Part shown: positions 24,382-33,173 of the stretch, in pieces | How positions within the stretch are numbered: position 1 is the stretch's first letter | Layout: every line of letters begins with the position of its first letter | Source of the DNA: Streptomyces inusitatus | Lineage (GTDB): Bacteria; Actinomycetota; Actinomycetes; Streptomycetales; Streptomycetaceae | Length of the DNA: 64,000 nt | Assembly: GCF_014651115.1 (NCBI RefSeq) | Contig: NZ_BMWG01000004.1 | Span: 124,001 to 188,000 of the forward strand | Reading direction: 5' to 3' | Notes under the pieces: model-generated | What the model was told of the DNA's origin: nothing | Databases searched by the model: none | The model's input: only the letters and a program-made list of their open reading frames with translations | Position numbers and translations under genes: made by a program

Positions 24382-26837
24382 TGTTCCGTCCCAACGGCCT
24401 GGCCCGCGCGGCCGTCCGCTTCAAGCCCTCCTCCTTCATCGGCACCTTCGTCGCCCTGCTGATGACCTCCGCGATCGTCGCCGCCTGCGGCATCATGCTG
24501 GAGACCGGACTGAGAGCCTCCGTCCCACCGCAGCGGTACGAGGGCGCTCCCGTCGTCGTCGAGGCGGACCAGCGCTCCCACCTCTGGATCGGCTCCGGCG
24601 AGGAGCGCCGCGACAACCACGCCGAGATCCCCGACCGGGCCCGCCTCGACCAGGCCCTGGTCGAAAAGGCCGCCTCGGTCCCCGGAGCGGCCGCCGCCAT
24701 CGCCGACATCGCCTTCCCGGTACGGGACAGAACCGCCGCGCTCACCGCCCACGGCTGGGGATCGACCGCCTTCACCGGCACCGCGCTCCGCTCCGGCACC
24801 GCCCCGCGCACCGGCGAGGTGGTCCTCGGCGGCGGGGCGAGGATCGGCGAGGCGGTGACCCTGGACACCCCCGCCGGCACCCGGCGGTTCACCGTCTCGG
24901 GCCTGGCCGGAACGCCCGGGGCCTGGTTCGCCGACCCCGAGGCGATCCGGCTGTCGGGCCGCCCCGGCAAGGTCGACGCCATCGCCGTACTGCCCCGGAA
25001 GGGCACCGACGCCGCCGCGCTCGCCGCCCGGCTCACCGAGCTCTTCGGCACCGGCGACGACAAGCCCCGCGTCCGCACCGGCGACGACCGGGGAGCGGCC
25101 GAGAGCTCCGCGCTCGCCGGGGCCAAGGAGGTCCTCACCGGAATCGGCGGATCCTTCGGCGGAATCGCCACTCTCGTCGCGGTCTTCACCGCCGCCGGCA
25201 CCGTCGCGCTCTCGGTCGGACTGCGGCGGCGCGAGTTCGCCCTGCTGCGGGCGATCGGCGCGACCCCCGGCCAGGTGCGCCGCTCCATCGCGACCGAGGC
25301 CCTGCTGGTGGCCCCGATCGCGGGAGCGCTCGGCTACGCGCCGGGGCTCGCGCTCGCCGCCTGGTGGTTCGGACAGCTCCGCGACAAGGGCGCGATCCCC
25401 GCCGCCGTCGAACTCGGCGTCTCCTGGATCGTGCCGGCCGCCGCCACCGGCACCGCGATCGTCACCGCGCTCCTCGCCGGATTCCTGGCCGCCCGCCGCC
25501 CCTCGAAGATCAAGCCCGGCCAGGCCCTCGCCGACGCCTCCGTCGAGCGCGCCGGCTTCGGCTGGATCCGCACCCCGCTGGGCATCGCCGCACTCGCCGG
25601 CGGAGTGGTCTTCGCCGGAATCGCGGCCACCGAGACGGGAAGCGACGCGGCGAACGCCGCACTCGGCGTCGTCATGACCTTCATGCTCGCGGTCGCCCTG
25701 CTCGGCCCGCTCATCGCACGGGCCTGCGCCGCGCTCCTCGGGCTGCCGCTGCGCGCCGCCGGGGCCGCCGCCTCGCTGGCCGCCGCCAACTCCTCGGCCA
25801 ACGCCCGCCGGCTCGCCTCCGCGATCACCCCGATCGTGCTGGCCACCGCCTTCTCCTCGGTCCTCGTCTTCCTCCAGACCAGCACCGAGCGGGCCACCGA
25901 ACAGCAGCAGCGGGACGGGATCACGGCCGACCACGTGGTGACCGCCGACGACACCGGACTGCTCCCGCTGAACGCCTCCGAGCGCGCGGCGAAGACCCCC
26001 GGAGTGAGCGCCGCCGTCTCGCTGCTGCGCACCTCCATCCTCGTCAAGACCGATTCCGGGCCCGAGGCCACACTGCTCAGCGCCTCCGTCCAGGGCGTCG
26101 CCGGCCGCCCGGGAGACCTGGCGAAGGTGCAGGACCTGGAGGTGCGGAAGGGCTCGCTGAGCGACCTCGGCCCCGGCCGGATCGCGCTGGACGCGTCCCT
26201 CGCCGACTCCGCCGGGGTGGGCGTCGGCGACCGGTTCGACTTCCTGCTCCCCGACGGCGTCCGCTCCTCCGCAGAGGTCGCGGCGGTCTACGGACGCGGA
26301 CTCGGCCTCGCCGAGGTCACCCTCCCAGCCGCCGCGCTCACCGGCCATGTGACCTCCCCGTACCCGAACACCCTGCTGGTCGGCGGTGACGCCGGGGCGG
26401 CCATCGGACTGGCCGCGCTGGGCACCGTCCACGACCGGGAGGGATACGCGGCGGCACAGCACCTCGACCGTGAGCTGACCTCGTGGGCGAACATCACGAT
26501 GGCCTCCATCCTGGGCGGATTCGCGGCGGTCGCCGCGGCGAACACCCTGGTGATGACCGTCCTCGACCGCCGCCGTGAACTCGGGATGCTGAGGCTGATC
26601 GGCTCCACCCGCCGCCAGGTGATGGGGATGATCCGCTGGGAGGCGCTGCTCGTCGCCCTCGCCGGGGTCGCGCTCGGCACCGGGATCGCCCTGGCCACCC
26701 TCGTCCCCATGATGAACGGCCTCACCGGCCAGGCCCCCCACATCCCCCCGCTGATCTACGGCTCCCTGGTCGCCGGAGTCCTCGCCCTCGCGCTCGCCTC
26801 CACCACCCTCCCGGCCCGTGCCGCCCTGCGCCCCTGA
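24381..26837 (+). CDS. FtsX-like ABC transporter permease
   Basis: An 818-residue permease with two FtsX domains and about eight to ten transmembrane helices. An N-terminal helix (SSFIGTFVALLMTSAIVAACG) is followed by a large extracytoplasmic domain and then the first FtsX core, with LRRREFALLRAIGATPGQVRR as coupling helix. A second extracytoplasmic domain precedes the last core with LDRRRELGMLRLIGSTRRQV. This is the normal layout of the Streptomyces large FtsX permeases. It overlaps the ATPase gene by one base. No two-component system is adjacent, unlike bacitracin-type exporters. Confidence 0.92.
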   Translation: MFRPNGLARAAVRFKPSSFIGTFVALLMTSAIVAACGIMLETGLRASVPPQRYEGAPVVVEADQRSHLWIGSGEERRDNHAEIPDRARLDQALVEKAASVPGAAAAIADIAFPVRDRTAALTAHGWGSTAFTGTALRSGTAPRTGEVVLGGGARIGEAVTLDTPAGTRRFTVSGLAGTPGAWFADPEAIRLSGRPGKVDAIAVLPRKGTDAAALAARLTELFGTGDDKPRVRTGDDRGAAESSALAGAKEVLTGIGGSFGGIATLVAVFTAAGTVALSVGLRRREFALLRAIGATPGQVRRSIATEALLVAPIAGALGYAPGLALAAWWFGQLRDKGAIPAAVELGVSWIVPAAATGTAIVTALLAGFLAARRPSKIKPGQALADASVERAGFGWIRTPLGIAALAGGVVFAGIAATETGSDAANAALGVVMTFMLAVALLGPLIARACAALLGLPLRAAGAAASLAAANSSANARRLASAITPIVLATAFSSVLVFLQTSTERATEQQQRDGITADHVVTADDTGLLPLNASERAAKTPGVSAAVSLLRTSILVKTDSGPEATLLSASVQGVAGRPGDLAKVQDLEVRKGSLSDLGPGRIALDASLADSAGVGVGDRFDFLLPDGVRSSAEVAAVYGRGLGLAEVTLPAAALTGHVTSPYPNTLLVGGDAGAAIGLAALGTVHDREGYAAAQHLDRELTSWANITMASILGGFAAVAAANTLVMTVLDRRRELGMLRLIGSTRRQVMGMIRWEALLVALAGVALGTGIALATLVPMMNGLTGQAPHIPPLIYGSLVAGVLALALASTTLPARAALRP

Positions 26838-26872
26838 GTCCCCGTCCGGGGGCCGGGGACGGGACACGGACG

Positions 26873-26878
26873 TAAAGT
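26873..26878 (+). promoter_or_regulatory. Candidate -10 box for a leaderless HD-protein transcript
   Basis: TAAAGT followed by seven bases and then the ATG at 26886; no ribosome site lies in between. Confidence 0.4.
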
Positions 26879-26885
26879 CGAACGC

Positions 26886-27338
26886 ATGTCACAGTCGCTG
26901 ACCCTCGCCGAGGTCGAATCCCTGGCCCGCGACGCCCACGCGGGCCACACCGACAAGTCCGGCCGCCCCTACGCCGAACACATCGCGGCCGTCGCGGAAG
27001 GCGTCCGCGCCCGGGGCGGCAGCGAGGAGCAGATCGCCGCCGGCTGGCTCCACGACGCCGTCGAGGACCACGCCCTCTCCCTGGAGTGGCTCCAGACCGC
27101 CCCGCTCCACCAGTCCGTCAAGGACATCGTCCTCGCCCTCACCCGGGGCGAGGACGAGGACCTGGAGTCCTACACCCGGCGCATCCGCACCACCCCGGGA
27201 GCCCTCCTGGTCAAGGAGGCCGACCTCGCGAGCAACACCGACCCGGCGCGGCTCGCCGCCCTCGACCCGGCGACCCGCGAACGCCTCACCGCGAAGTACG
27301 CCAGGACCCGCGCCCTCCTCGGCCTCACGGACTCCTAG
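26886..27338 (+). CDS. HD-domain metal-dependent phosphohydrolase (Mesh1/SpoT-like)
   Basis: A 150-residue single-domain HD protein. His in RPYAEHIAAVAEG and the HD pair in AAGWLHDAVEDH match the small SpoT/Mesh1-type hydrolases that act on (p)ppGpp or related nucleotides. A C-terminal KEADLASNTDP supplies the last metal-binding Asp. There is no synthetase domain. Activity on alarmones is family-based inference. The gene follows the ABC permease by 48 bp but has its own -10 box directly in front of the start. Its end overlaps the convergent acyltransferase by 14 bp. Confidence 0.82.
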   Translation: MSQSLTLAEVESLARDAHAGHTDKSGRPYAEHIAAVAEGVRARGGSEEQIAAGWLHDAVEDHALSLEWLQTAPLHQSVKDIVLALTRGEDEDLESYTRRIRTTPGALLVKEADLASNTDPARLAALDPATRERLTAKYARTRALLGLTDS

Positions 27339-28496
27339 GGCCCTCCGGGGGCACGGCGTCCCGGCGGAACGCCCACTCCATGTCCGGCTCGGTCGCCCAG
27401 CGCAGCGCCCGCCGCACCAAAGGGGTGCAGAGCAGCGTCACCATGACCGTGGTCACCAGGGTGAGCAGGATCTCCCCGGCGGGTTCGCTCAGCCAGGCGT
27501 TCGCCTCGAAGAAGCCGGTGTACTCGGCGGCCTTCAGCGGCAGCCCGTGCAGCAGATAGCCGCAGATCGTGCCCACGCCCAGCGCCGTGAACCAGGTACG
27601 GCGGCGGGGCGTCCACGCCAGGAACCCGGCGGTCAGCAGCACCCCGAGCGCGAAGATCACCAGCGTCACCGGCACCCCGGTCCACCAGGGCATTCCCAGC
27701 TCCTGGGCGCTGTCGGAGCGGTAGAACCAGCCCAGCGGCACATCGGGGGCCACCCAGTACGCGAGCCCCAGCACCGCCGCGACAGCGGCACCGCCAGCAC
27801 CCGGGCCTCGCGCCGCCGCACCAGATGGAAGTGCTCGGGCCGCAGCACGAGCCCCAGCACGAAGAAGGGGAGGAACTGGAGCACCCGCTGGAGGTTGAGA
27901 TCCTCCCCGATGCCCGGGGAGACCGCCGCCAGCGCGGCGATCACGATCGCGACCGGCAGCGGACGGCGGATCTGCCGCCACAGCGGGGCCGTCAGCCGCC
28001 AGACGAAGAGCGCGGCCAGGAACCAGGTCAGATAGAAGGGGTCGAGCAGACTGATCGGCTGGTCGGAGCCCTTGTCCAGCCACCGCCGCTGAAGGGAGTA
28101 GACCAGCTCGAAGACGGCGTACGGCAGGGCGATCCCGGTCAGCAGCCGTCTCACCTGGTGCGGGCGGCCGGAGTAGCTCCGGGAGAAGTAGCCGGAGATC
28201 ACGATGAACGCGGGCATGTGGAAGGTGTAGACGACGAGGTACAGCGCCCGGGTGGCCCGGCTGCCCTCCATCACCGGCTCCCACGCGTGCGCCACCGCGA
28301 CCAGCACGATGGCCAGGTACTTCGCGTTGTCGAAGAAGGGATCCCGCCCGGGATCGGCGGCAGAGGCAGAGGCAGAGGCAGCGGCGGCGGCAGTGGGATC
28401 GGGATCGGGAACGGCGGCGGGGGAGGCGCGGGCGGCCGGCTGCCGGGCGGCCTGGGGGCCCGGGGCCCGGCGATATCCCTGCGGAGCGTGGAGCAT
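27325..28496 (-). pseudogene. Acyltransferase-3 family membrane protein with a one-base frameshift
   Basis: A membrane O-acyltransferase of the OafA/NodX type (about 390 residues if intact). The N-terminal part from ATG 28496 (GAGG upstream) contains FDNAKYLAIVLVAVAHAWEP and FHMPAFIVISGYFSR, the catalytic-His region of the family. The coding frame changes at about 27785-27795, near RREARVLAV: the rest (LGLAYWVAPDVPLGWF, then TPRRRTWFTALGVG and later LHGLPLKAAEY) is in another frame to the stop at 27325. One missing base restores a single protein. Either it is a recent pseudogene or a sequencing error. The N-terminus has an Ala/Ser/Asp-rich repeat from a GGCAGA-type microsatellite at about 28360-28385. 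Confidence 0.75.
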
Positions 28497-28508
28497 TCGA
28501 GGCACCTC

Positions 28509-28960
28509 AGCTGTGCGGAATGGAATTCGTAAAACCCCTCCGCGCCTTCCCCCTGAGACGGCCTCAAACCTGGGATGCCTTTAAATCTGAGAAATATTTG
28601 TCGGATATGCCCCAGTTAATCCCTATTAAATAGGGCATATCAATACGACTTTGTGACCCTCGGAAATATCGCTCCACCATGTTTGAATTTCTTGTGACCG
28701 CCAAGTGGCCGCATGGAAACGATCGAGCCGAATTCTTTTCCGTATCCCCGGTTTCTCATGCTCCCGGGCCCGCCCGGGACCCCCGCGTACTGCGACGATG
28801 GCGGCCACTGCCCGTCGGATGGCGTGATTCCGCCCCGGACGTTCCGTCAGCCGGCCGCATACAACGCGTGGTTGGTGGCACGATGGAGTTGAGGCGGGGG
28901 TGTGCAGGGCCGCATGTCCCCGGCCGGTGAGCGGGACCGACCGAGGGTGTGTGATCAGTT
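28509..28960. other. AT-rich intergenic island
   Basis: 452 bases without a supported gene. From about 28560 to 28740 the sequence is far less GC-rich than anything else in the window, with runs such as TTTAAAT and AAATATTT. It carries a 9-bp palindrome pair (28604-28641). It probably contains the promoter of the acyltransferase and of the small protein at 28961, or a regulator-binding region. Confidence 0.5.
28604..28641. promoter_or_regulatory. Inverted repeat GATATGCCC / GGGCATATC in the AT-rich island
   Basis: Perfect 9-bp arms at 28604-28612 and 28633-28641 around a 20-nt AT-rich spacer. The size and setting suit an operator or a short hairpin; the binding protein is unknown. Confidence 0.4.
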
Positions 28961-29155
28961 GTGGCCATTTCGCTGTCCGTTGTGGTGCTGTTGGGAATCA
29001 TCCTCGTCATCATGATTCGTTCCGGGCAGCTCAAGGGCGGGCCGGTGATCGTCCCGATACTCTTCGGCTTCTTCCTCGCCTCGTCGGGCATGGCCCCGTC
29101 CATCGAGCGGTTCCTCAACTCGATAGCTTCGACGATCAACGACATCAGCTTCTGA
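28961..29155 (+). CDS. Small membrane protein, 64 residues
   Basis: GTG start at 28961. The product has an N-terminal transmembrane helix (SLSVVVLLGIILVIMIRSG), a turn with KGGP, and a second hydrophobic segment (VIVPILFGFFLASSG). The tail, FLNSIASTINDI, is amphipathic. Proteins of this size and pattern are conserved near tig in Streptomyces as far as I recognise the arrangement. No function is known. Third-position GC supports coding, and a weak GTG-rich leader precedes it. Confidence 0.65.
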   Translation: MAISLSVVVLLGIILVIMIRSGQLKGGPVIVPILFGFFLASSGMAPSIERFLNSIASTINDISF

Positions 29156-29269
29156 GGCCTCCGGGCCTTCCGAGCCTCTCGGGCCTTCCGGCACGGGCCG
29201 ACCGGGTGTGACCACCGGTCGGCCCCTCCGCCGTTTCGTGCGCCGTTCGTACATCCGGTACGCGAAAGA

Positions 29270-29309
29270 CCTCGGGCCCGGTCGTCACGAATGACGACCG
29301 GGCCCGAGG
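29270..29309 (-). terminator. 18-bp perfect hairpin downstream of tRNA-Gly
   Basis: Arms 29270-29287 and 29292-29309 are perfectly complementary with a CGAA tetraloop. It lies 11 bp past the 3' end of the minus-strand tRNA-Gly, and also stops transcripts arriving from the small membrane protein gene. Confidence 0.9.
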
Positions 29310-29319
29310 CCATGAACAG

Positions 29320-29390
29320 AGCGGGCGACGGGAATCGAACCCGCGTAGCTAGTTTGGAAGACTAGGGCTCTACCATTGAGCTACGCCCGC
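29320..29390 (-). tRNA. tRNA-Gly (anticodon TCC)
   Basis: A 71-nt cloverleaf on the minus strand. Acceptor GCGGGCG pairs with CGCCCGC, D arm TAGCTCAATGGTAGA, anticodon loop CTTCCAA between 5-bp stems, T arm GGGTTCGATTCCC, discriminator U as usual for glycine tRNAs. CCA is not encoded. Confidence 0.96.
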
Positions 29391-29566
29391 AAGCGTCGCA
29401 CCGCAGGTCACAGGCTGATCGCCCGACCGCGGTACGAGAAGCATCGTAGCGGGTCCCGGCCCTGTGTCGCACACCCCGTCCGGCCCCCGCCCGCCTTCCC
29501 CGCGCACCGCCGTGAAAATCCGGCGGCCACCCGGTCGGCGAGCATGTACCCTACGTGTCGCACCGG

Positions 29567-29643
29567 CGGGGTGTGGCGCAGCTTGGTAGCGCGTCCGCTT
29601 TGGGAGCGGAAGGTCGTCGGTTCGAATCCGGCCACCCCGACCA
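29567..29643 (+). tRNA. tRNA-Pro (anticodon TGG)
   Basis: A 77-nt cloverleaf including encoded CCA. Acceptor CGGGGTG pairs with CACCCCG, anticodon loop TTTGGGA gives anticodon TGG, T loop GGTTCGAATCC, discriminator A at 29640 followed by CCA. It lies directly upstream of the tig promoter and is divergent from tRNA-Gly. Confidence 0.96.
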
Positions 29644-29698
29644 CGTTTGTCATCGACCCCCCACAAGATCGCGTTGTGGGGCTCATCCTGCGTGCGGC

Positions 29699-29704
29699 TA
29701 CTAT
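29699..29704 (+). promoter_or_regulatory. Candidate tig -10 box
   Basis: TACTAT at 29699-29704, with TTGTGG 19 bp upstream as a weak -35. The leader to the tig GTG would be about 135 nt. Confidence 0.35.
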
Positions 29705-29845
29705 GCAAGCTGCGTGCCCGTGTGTCCGGCGATGAGTCCGACCGAGTGAGACGACTGAGACGACGATCCGGGCCGATCAGCTCAGCCGCTGCCTGTGCGG
29801 CGGATGCGGCAGAACCCCAGAATCAGCCATCAAGGAGACCGAACC

Positions 29846-31252
29846 GTGAAGAGCGCCGTGGAGACCCTGAACCCGACCCGGGTTCGGCTCACTGTCGAGG
29901 TGCCCTTCGAGGAGCTCAAGGACAGCCTCGACGCGGCGTACAAGAAGATCAACCAGCAGGTCACGGTGAAGGGCTTCCGTAAGGGCAAGATCCCGGCCCG
30001 GATCATCGACCAGCGGTTCGGCCGTGGTGCGGTGCTGGAGGAGGCTGTCAACGACGCCCTCCCGAAGTTCTACACCGAGGCCGTCAATGAGGCGGAGATC
30101 AACCCGCTCGGCCAGCCCGAGGTCGACATCACGGAGCTGAAGGACGGCGAGACGCTGAACTTCACCGCCGAGGTCGACATCCGCCCCGTCATTGAGATCC
30201 CGGACTACTCCGGCATCGAGGTCACCGTCGACTCCATCGAGGTCACCGACGAGGACATCGACAAGGCCGTGGAGGAGCTGCGCGAGCGCTTCGCCTCCAC
30301 CAGCCCCGTCGAGCGTGCCGCCGAGGACGGCGACATCGTCACCATCGACCTGGAGGCCAAGGTCGAGGGCGAGGTCCTGGAGGACGGCGTCGCGACCGCC
30401 GTCCAGTACACGATCGGCTCGGGCGAGCTGCTCGAAGGCATCGACGAAGCCGTGACGGGCCTGGAGGCCGGTGGCGAGGCCACCTTCACCTCCCAGCTCA
30501 AGGGCGGCTCGGCCGAGGGCAAGGACGCCGAGGTCACCGTCAAGGTCACCGCGGTCGCCAAGCGTGAGCTGCCCGAGCTGGACGACGACTTCGCCCAGCT
30601 GGCGAGCGAGTTCGACACCCTCGAAGACCTCAGGGCCGACAGCCGCAAGCGGCTGACCGGCATCAAGCAGTACGACCAGGCCACCCAGGCGCAGGAGCGC
30701 GTCCTGGAGAAGCTGCTGGAGATCGCCGAGGTGCCGATCCCCGAGAAGCTGCTTGAGGACGAGATCAACACCCGCAAGCACAACCTGGAGCACCACCAGC
30801 TCGGCCAGATGGGCCTCGACCTCGCGAAGTACCTGGAGATCCAGGGCAAGACCGAGGACGAGTTCGTCGCCGAGACCAAGGAAGCCGCGGTCAAGGGCAT
30901 CAAGACCCAGTTCATCCTTGACGAGCTGGTCTCCAAGGAGAAGCTCAACGTCAACCAGGAGGAGCTCACCGAGCACCTCATGCGCCGCGCCGCCTCCTCC
31001 GGCATGAGCCCGGACCAGTTCGCCCAGGCCGTCGTCGAGGGCAACCAGGTCCCGATGCTCGTGGGCGAGGTCGCCCGCGGCAAGGCGCTCGCCCTGGTCG
31101 TCGAGGCCTCCAAGGTCCTCGACACCAACGGTGACGTCGTCGACCTGGACGACGAGGACGAGACCGAGACCGCCGCCGAGACCGTCGAGGCCGTCACCGA
31201 CGCCGACGCGGCCGAGGCCGACGAGAAGGGCGAGGACAAGCCGGAGGCCTGA
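29846..31252 (+). CDS. tig: Trigger factor, ribosome-associated chaperone
   Basis: A 468-residue ribosome-bound folding chaperone and prolyl isomerase. The N-terminal ribosome-binding domain has [17 protein letters not shown] with the family signature FRxGxxP. The FKBP-type domain follows ([19 protein letters not shown] to [20 protein letters not shown]), then the helical substrate-binding domain. The last about 50 residues are an acidic Asp/Glu/Ala tail typical of actinobacteria. The GTG at 29846 has AAGGAG 8 nt upstream; the longer in-frame extension has no support. The gene is followed by a strong terminator and then the clpP operon. Confidence 0.97.
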   Translation: MKSAVETLNPTRVRLTVEVPFEELKDSLDAAYKKINQQVTVKGFRKGKIPARIIDQRFGRGAVLEEAVNDALPKFYTEAVNEAEINPLGQPEVDITELKDGETLNFTAEVDIRPVIEIPDYSGIEVTVDSIEVTDEDIDKAVEELRERFASTSPVERAAEDGDIVTIDLEAKVEGEVLEDGVATAVQYTIGSGELLEGIDEAVTGLEAGGEATFTSQLKGGSAEGKDAEVTVKVTAVAKRELPELDDDFAQLASEFDTLEDLRADSRKRLTGIKQYDQATQAQERVLEKLLEIAEVPIPEKLLEDEINTRKHNLEHHQLGQMGLDLAKYLEIQGKTEDEFVAETKEAAVKGIKTQFILDELVSKEKLNVNQEELTEHLMRRAASSGMSPDQFAQAVVEGNQVPMLVGEVARGKALALVVEASKVLDTNGDVVDLDDEDETETAAETVEAVTDADAAEADEKGEDKPEA

Positions 31253-31288
31253 GCCCCCCGCTGAGCCCCGCTCACCGCACCGCCCGAG

Positions 31289-31324
31289 CACAGGGCCCGG
31301 ACCCCGCCGCGTCCGGGCCCTGTG
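31289..31324 (+). terminator. Intrinsic terminator after tig
   Basis: Perfect 14-bp arms 31289-31302 and 31311-31324 with an 8-nt loop, 36 bp after the tig stop. Confidence 0.88.
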
Positions 31325-31327
31325 CCG

Positions 31328-31364
31328 TATCCGAACCCGCTATCCGAACCGCCGTATCCGAACC
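31328..31364. repeat. Three direct copies of TATCCGAACC upstream of clpP1
   Basis: Copies at 31328-31337, 31341-31350 and 31355-31364, spaced 13-14 bp, with a decayed fourth (GTATTCCG) just after. They lie between the tig terminator and the clpP1 control region. Confidence 0.7.
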
Positions 31365-31396
31365 CCCGTATTCCGCTCAACCCTCGCTCGCGCACC

Positions 31397-31413
31397 TTGC
31401 GCTCCGAGCGAAC
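31397..31413. promoter_or_regulatory. ClgR-like dyad upstream of clpP1
   Basis: On the minus strand the site reads GTTCGCTCGGAGCGCAA, with an inner perfect dyad CGCTC-N-GAGCG (31400-31410). ClgR activates clpP1P2 in Streptomyces through GTTCGC-type half-sites spaced from GCG. The spacing here is one base shorter than the motif I remember, so the call is tentative. A second small dyad CGAAC-A-GTTCG overlaps at 31409-31419. Confidence 0.45.
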
Positions 31414-31545
31414 AGTTCGGGAACCGGGATGGCGTTGTCCGACCTGCGCGTTAGGGTCCATGAGTACGAGGGTTGGGGAGTACCCGCCCCCGGTTACGAA
31501 GACGCTGAGACGGCAGGCAGCCGTCAGAGACGAGCAGGTGGATAC

Positions 31546-32163
31546 GTGACGAATCTGATGCCTTACGCCGCCGGTGAGCCGTCCTTCGGCGGTGGCCTCG
31601 GTGACCAGGTCTACAGCCGGCTGCTCGGCGAGCGCATCATCTTCCTCGGTCAGCAGGTCGACGATGACATCGCCAACAAGATCACCGCACAGCTGCTGCT
31701 CCTTGCCGCCGACCCCGACAAGGACATCTACCTCTACATCAACAGCCCCGGCGGCTCGGTGACGGCGGGCATGGCGGTCTACGACACCATGCAGTACATC
31801 CCGAACGACGTGGTGACCATCGGTATGGGCATGGCGGCCTCGATGGGCCAGTTCCTGCTGACCGGCGGCGCCGCGGGCAAGCGCTTCGCGCTGCCCAACA
31901 CCGACATCCTGATGCACCAGGGCTCGGCCGGCCTCGGCGGCACCGCCTCCGACATCAAGATCCAGGCCGAGTACCTGCTGCGCACCAAGCAGCGCATGGC
32001 GGAGATCACCGCCCGTCACTCCGGCCAGACCGTCGAGGCGATCATCCGCGACGGCGACCGCGACCGCTGGTTCACCTCCGAGGAGGCCAAGGATTACGGC
32101 CTCATCGACGAGATCATCACCGCCGCTTCCGGCGTCCCGGGCGGCGGCGGCACCGGCGCCTGA
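31546..32163 (+). CDS. clpP1: ATP-dependent Clp protease proteolytic subunit 1
   Basis: A 205-residue serine protease subunit. The catalytic Ser99 is in [12 protein letters not shown], His124 in ILMHQGSAG, and Asp follows near [14 protein letters not shown]. With ClpP2 it forms the mixed tetradecamer that degrades substrates unfolded by ClpX or ClpC. The GTG start at 31546 gives [12 protein letters not shown], a normal short propeptide; ATG 31558 is possible. It is the first gene of clpP1-clpP2 (182 bp to the next start). A ClgR-like dyad lies about 130 bp upstream. ClpP is also the target of acyldepsipeptide antibiotics made by some Streptomyces. Confidence 0.96.
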   Translation: MTNLMPYAAGEPSFGGGLGDQVYSRLLGERIIFLGQQVDDDIANKITAQLLLLAADPDKDIYLYINSPGGSVTAGMAVYDTMQYIPNDVVTIGMGMAASMGQFLLTGGAAGKRFALPNTDILMHQGSAGLGGTASDIKIQAEYLLRTKQRMAEITARHSGQTVEAIIRDGDRDRWFTSEEAKDYGLIDEIITAASGVPGGGGTGA

Positions 32164-32344
32164 GCAGGCCCCGCACCCCCTCCGCGGCCCGACCGGCCGC
32201 AGGAGCGGGGCCCCGCGCCCCCCGGCGTGCGGGCCGCCGCTCCGCCCCGGGGCCCAGCGCCTCCCAAGCCACTCTCCAGCCCGCGAAACGCCGCGAACGC
32301 CCGCGCACGTTACGCAGAACGCCACCAGGACGGTGAACACCCAC

Positions 32345-33004
32345 ATGAGCATCAACTCCGCGAGCGGCCTCTACACCGGCCCGCAGCTGGACAACCGCTA
32401 TGTCGTCCCGCGCTTCGTCGAGCGCACCTCCCAGGGCGTGCGCGAGTACGACCCGTACGCGAAGCTGTTCGAGGAGCGCGTCATCTTCCTCGGCGTGCAG
32501 ATCGACGACGCCTCCGCCAACGACGTCATGGCGCAGCTGCTGTGCCTGGAGTCGATGGACCCCGACCGGGACATCTCCATCTACATCAACAGCCCCGGTG
32601 GCTCCTTCACCGCGCTGACCGCCATCTACGACACGATGCAGTTCGTGAAGCCGGACATCCAGACGGTCTGCATGGGCCAGGCGGCCTCCGCCGCGGCCGT
32701 GCTGCTCGCCGCCGGCACGCCCGGCAAGCGGATGGCGCTGCCGCACGCCCGGGTGCTGATCCACCAGCCGTCCTCGCAGACCGGCCGGGAGCAGCTCTCC
32801 GACCTGGAGATCGCCGCGAAGGAGATCCTCCGGATGCGTGAGCAGCTGGAGCAGATGCTGGCGAAGCACTCCACCACGCCGATCGAGAAGGTCCGCGACG
32901 ACATCGAGCGGGACAAGATCCTGACCGCCGACGACGCCCTGGCGTACGGTCTGGTGGACCAGATCGTCTCGACCCGCAAGAGCACGGCCGGCGCGGCGGC
33001 CTGA
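32345..33004 (+). CDS. clpP2: ATP-dependent Clp protease proteolytic subunit 2
   Basis: A 219-residue ClpP paralogue. Ser115 is in [12 protein letters not shown], His140 in [11 protein letters not shown], and the catalytic Asp lies in the segment [17 protein letters not shown]. The N-terminus, ending [25 protein letters not shown], is longer than that of ClpP1, typical for the ClpP2 subunit that carries its own propeptide. ATG 32345 is preferred (GGTGA 8 nt upstream); GTG 32333 is an alternative with a badly spaced AGG. It works in a hetero-oligomer with ClpP1 and lies upstream of clpX, which has its own 5' region. Confidence 0.95.
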   Translation: MSINSASGLYTGPQLDNRYVVPRFVERTSQGVREYDPYAKLFEERVIFLGVQIDDASANDVMAQLLCLESMDPDRDISIYINSPGGSFTALTAIYDTMQFVKPDIQTVCMGQAASAAAVLLAAGTPGKRMALPHARVLIHQPSSQTGREQLSDLEIAAKEILRMREQLEQMLAKHSTTPIEKVRDDIERDKILTADDALAYGLVDQIVSTRKSTAGAAA

Positions 33005-33173
33005 CCGGCTCGCGGCCCTTGGCGCGGGTCATGGGGGCGGTCCCGAACGGGATCACTACCATGTGAACCGCGCCAAGGGGGGCCCGAACGAGGGCCCCGG
33101 CAAGGTACCGTCGGATATGAGGCACCAGGAGTCGGCCGAACCAAGCCGCTCCCAGGCGAAGGGGAAGCACCTC

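Noticed and set aside
23545..26837. FtsE/FtsX cell-division pair
   Set aside because: The permease is 818 residues with two FtsX domains and large extracytoplasmic parts; FtsX is about 300 residues. It is a general exporter.
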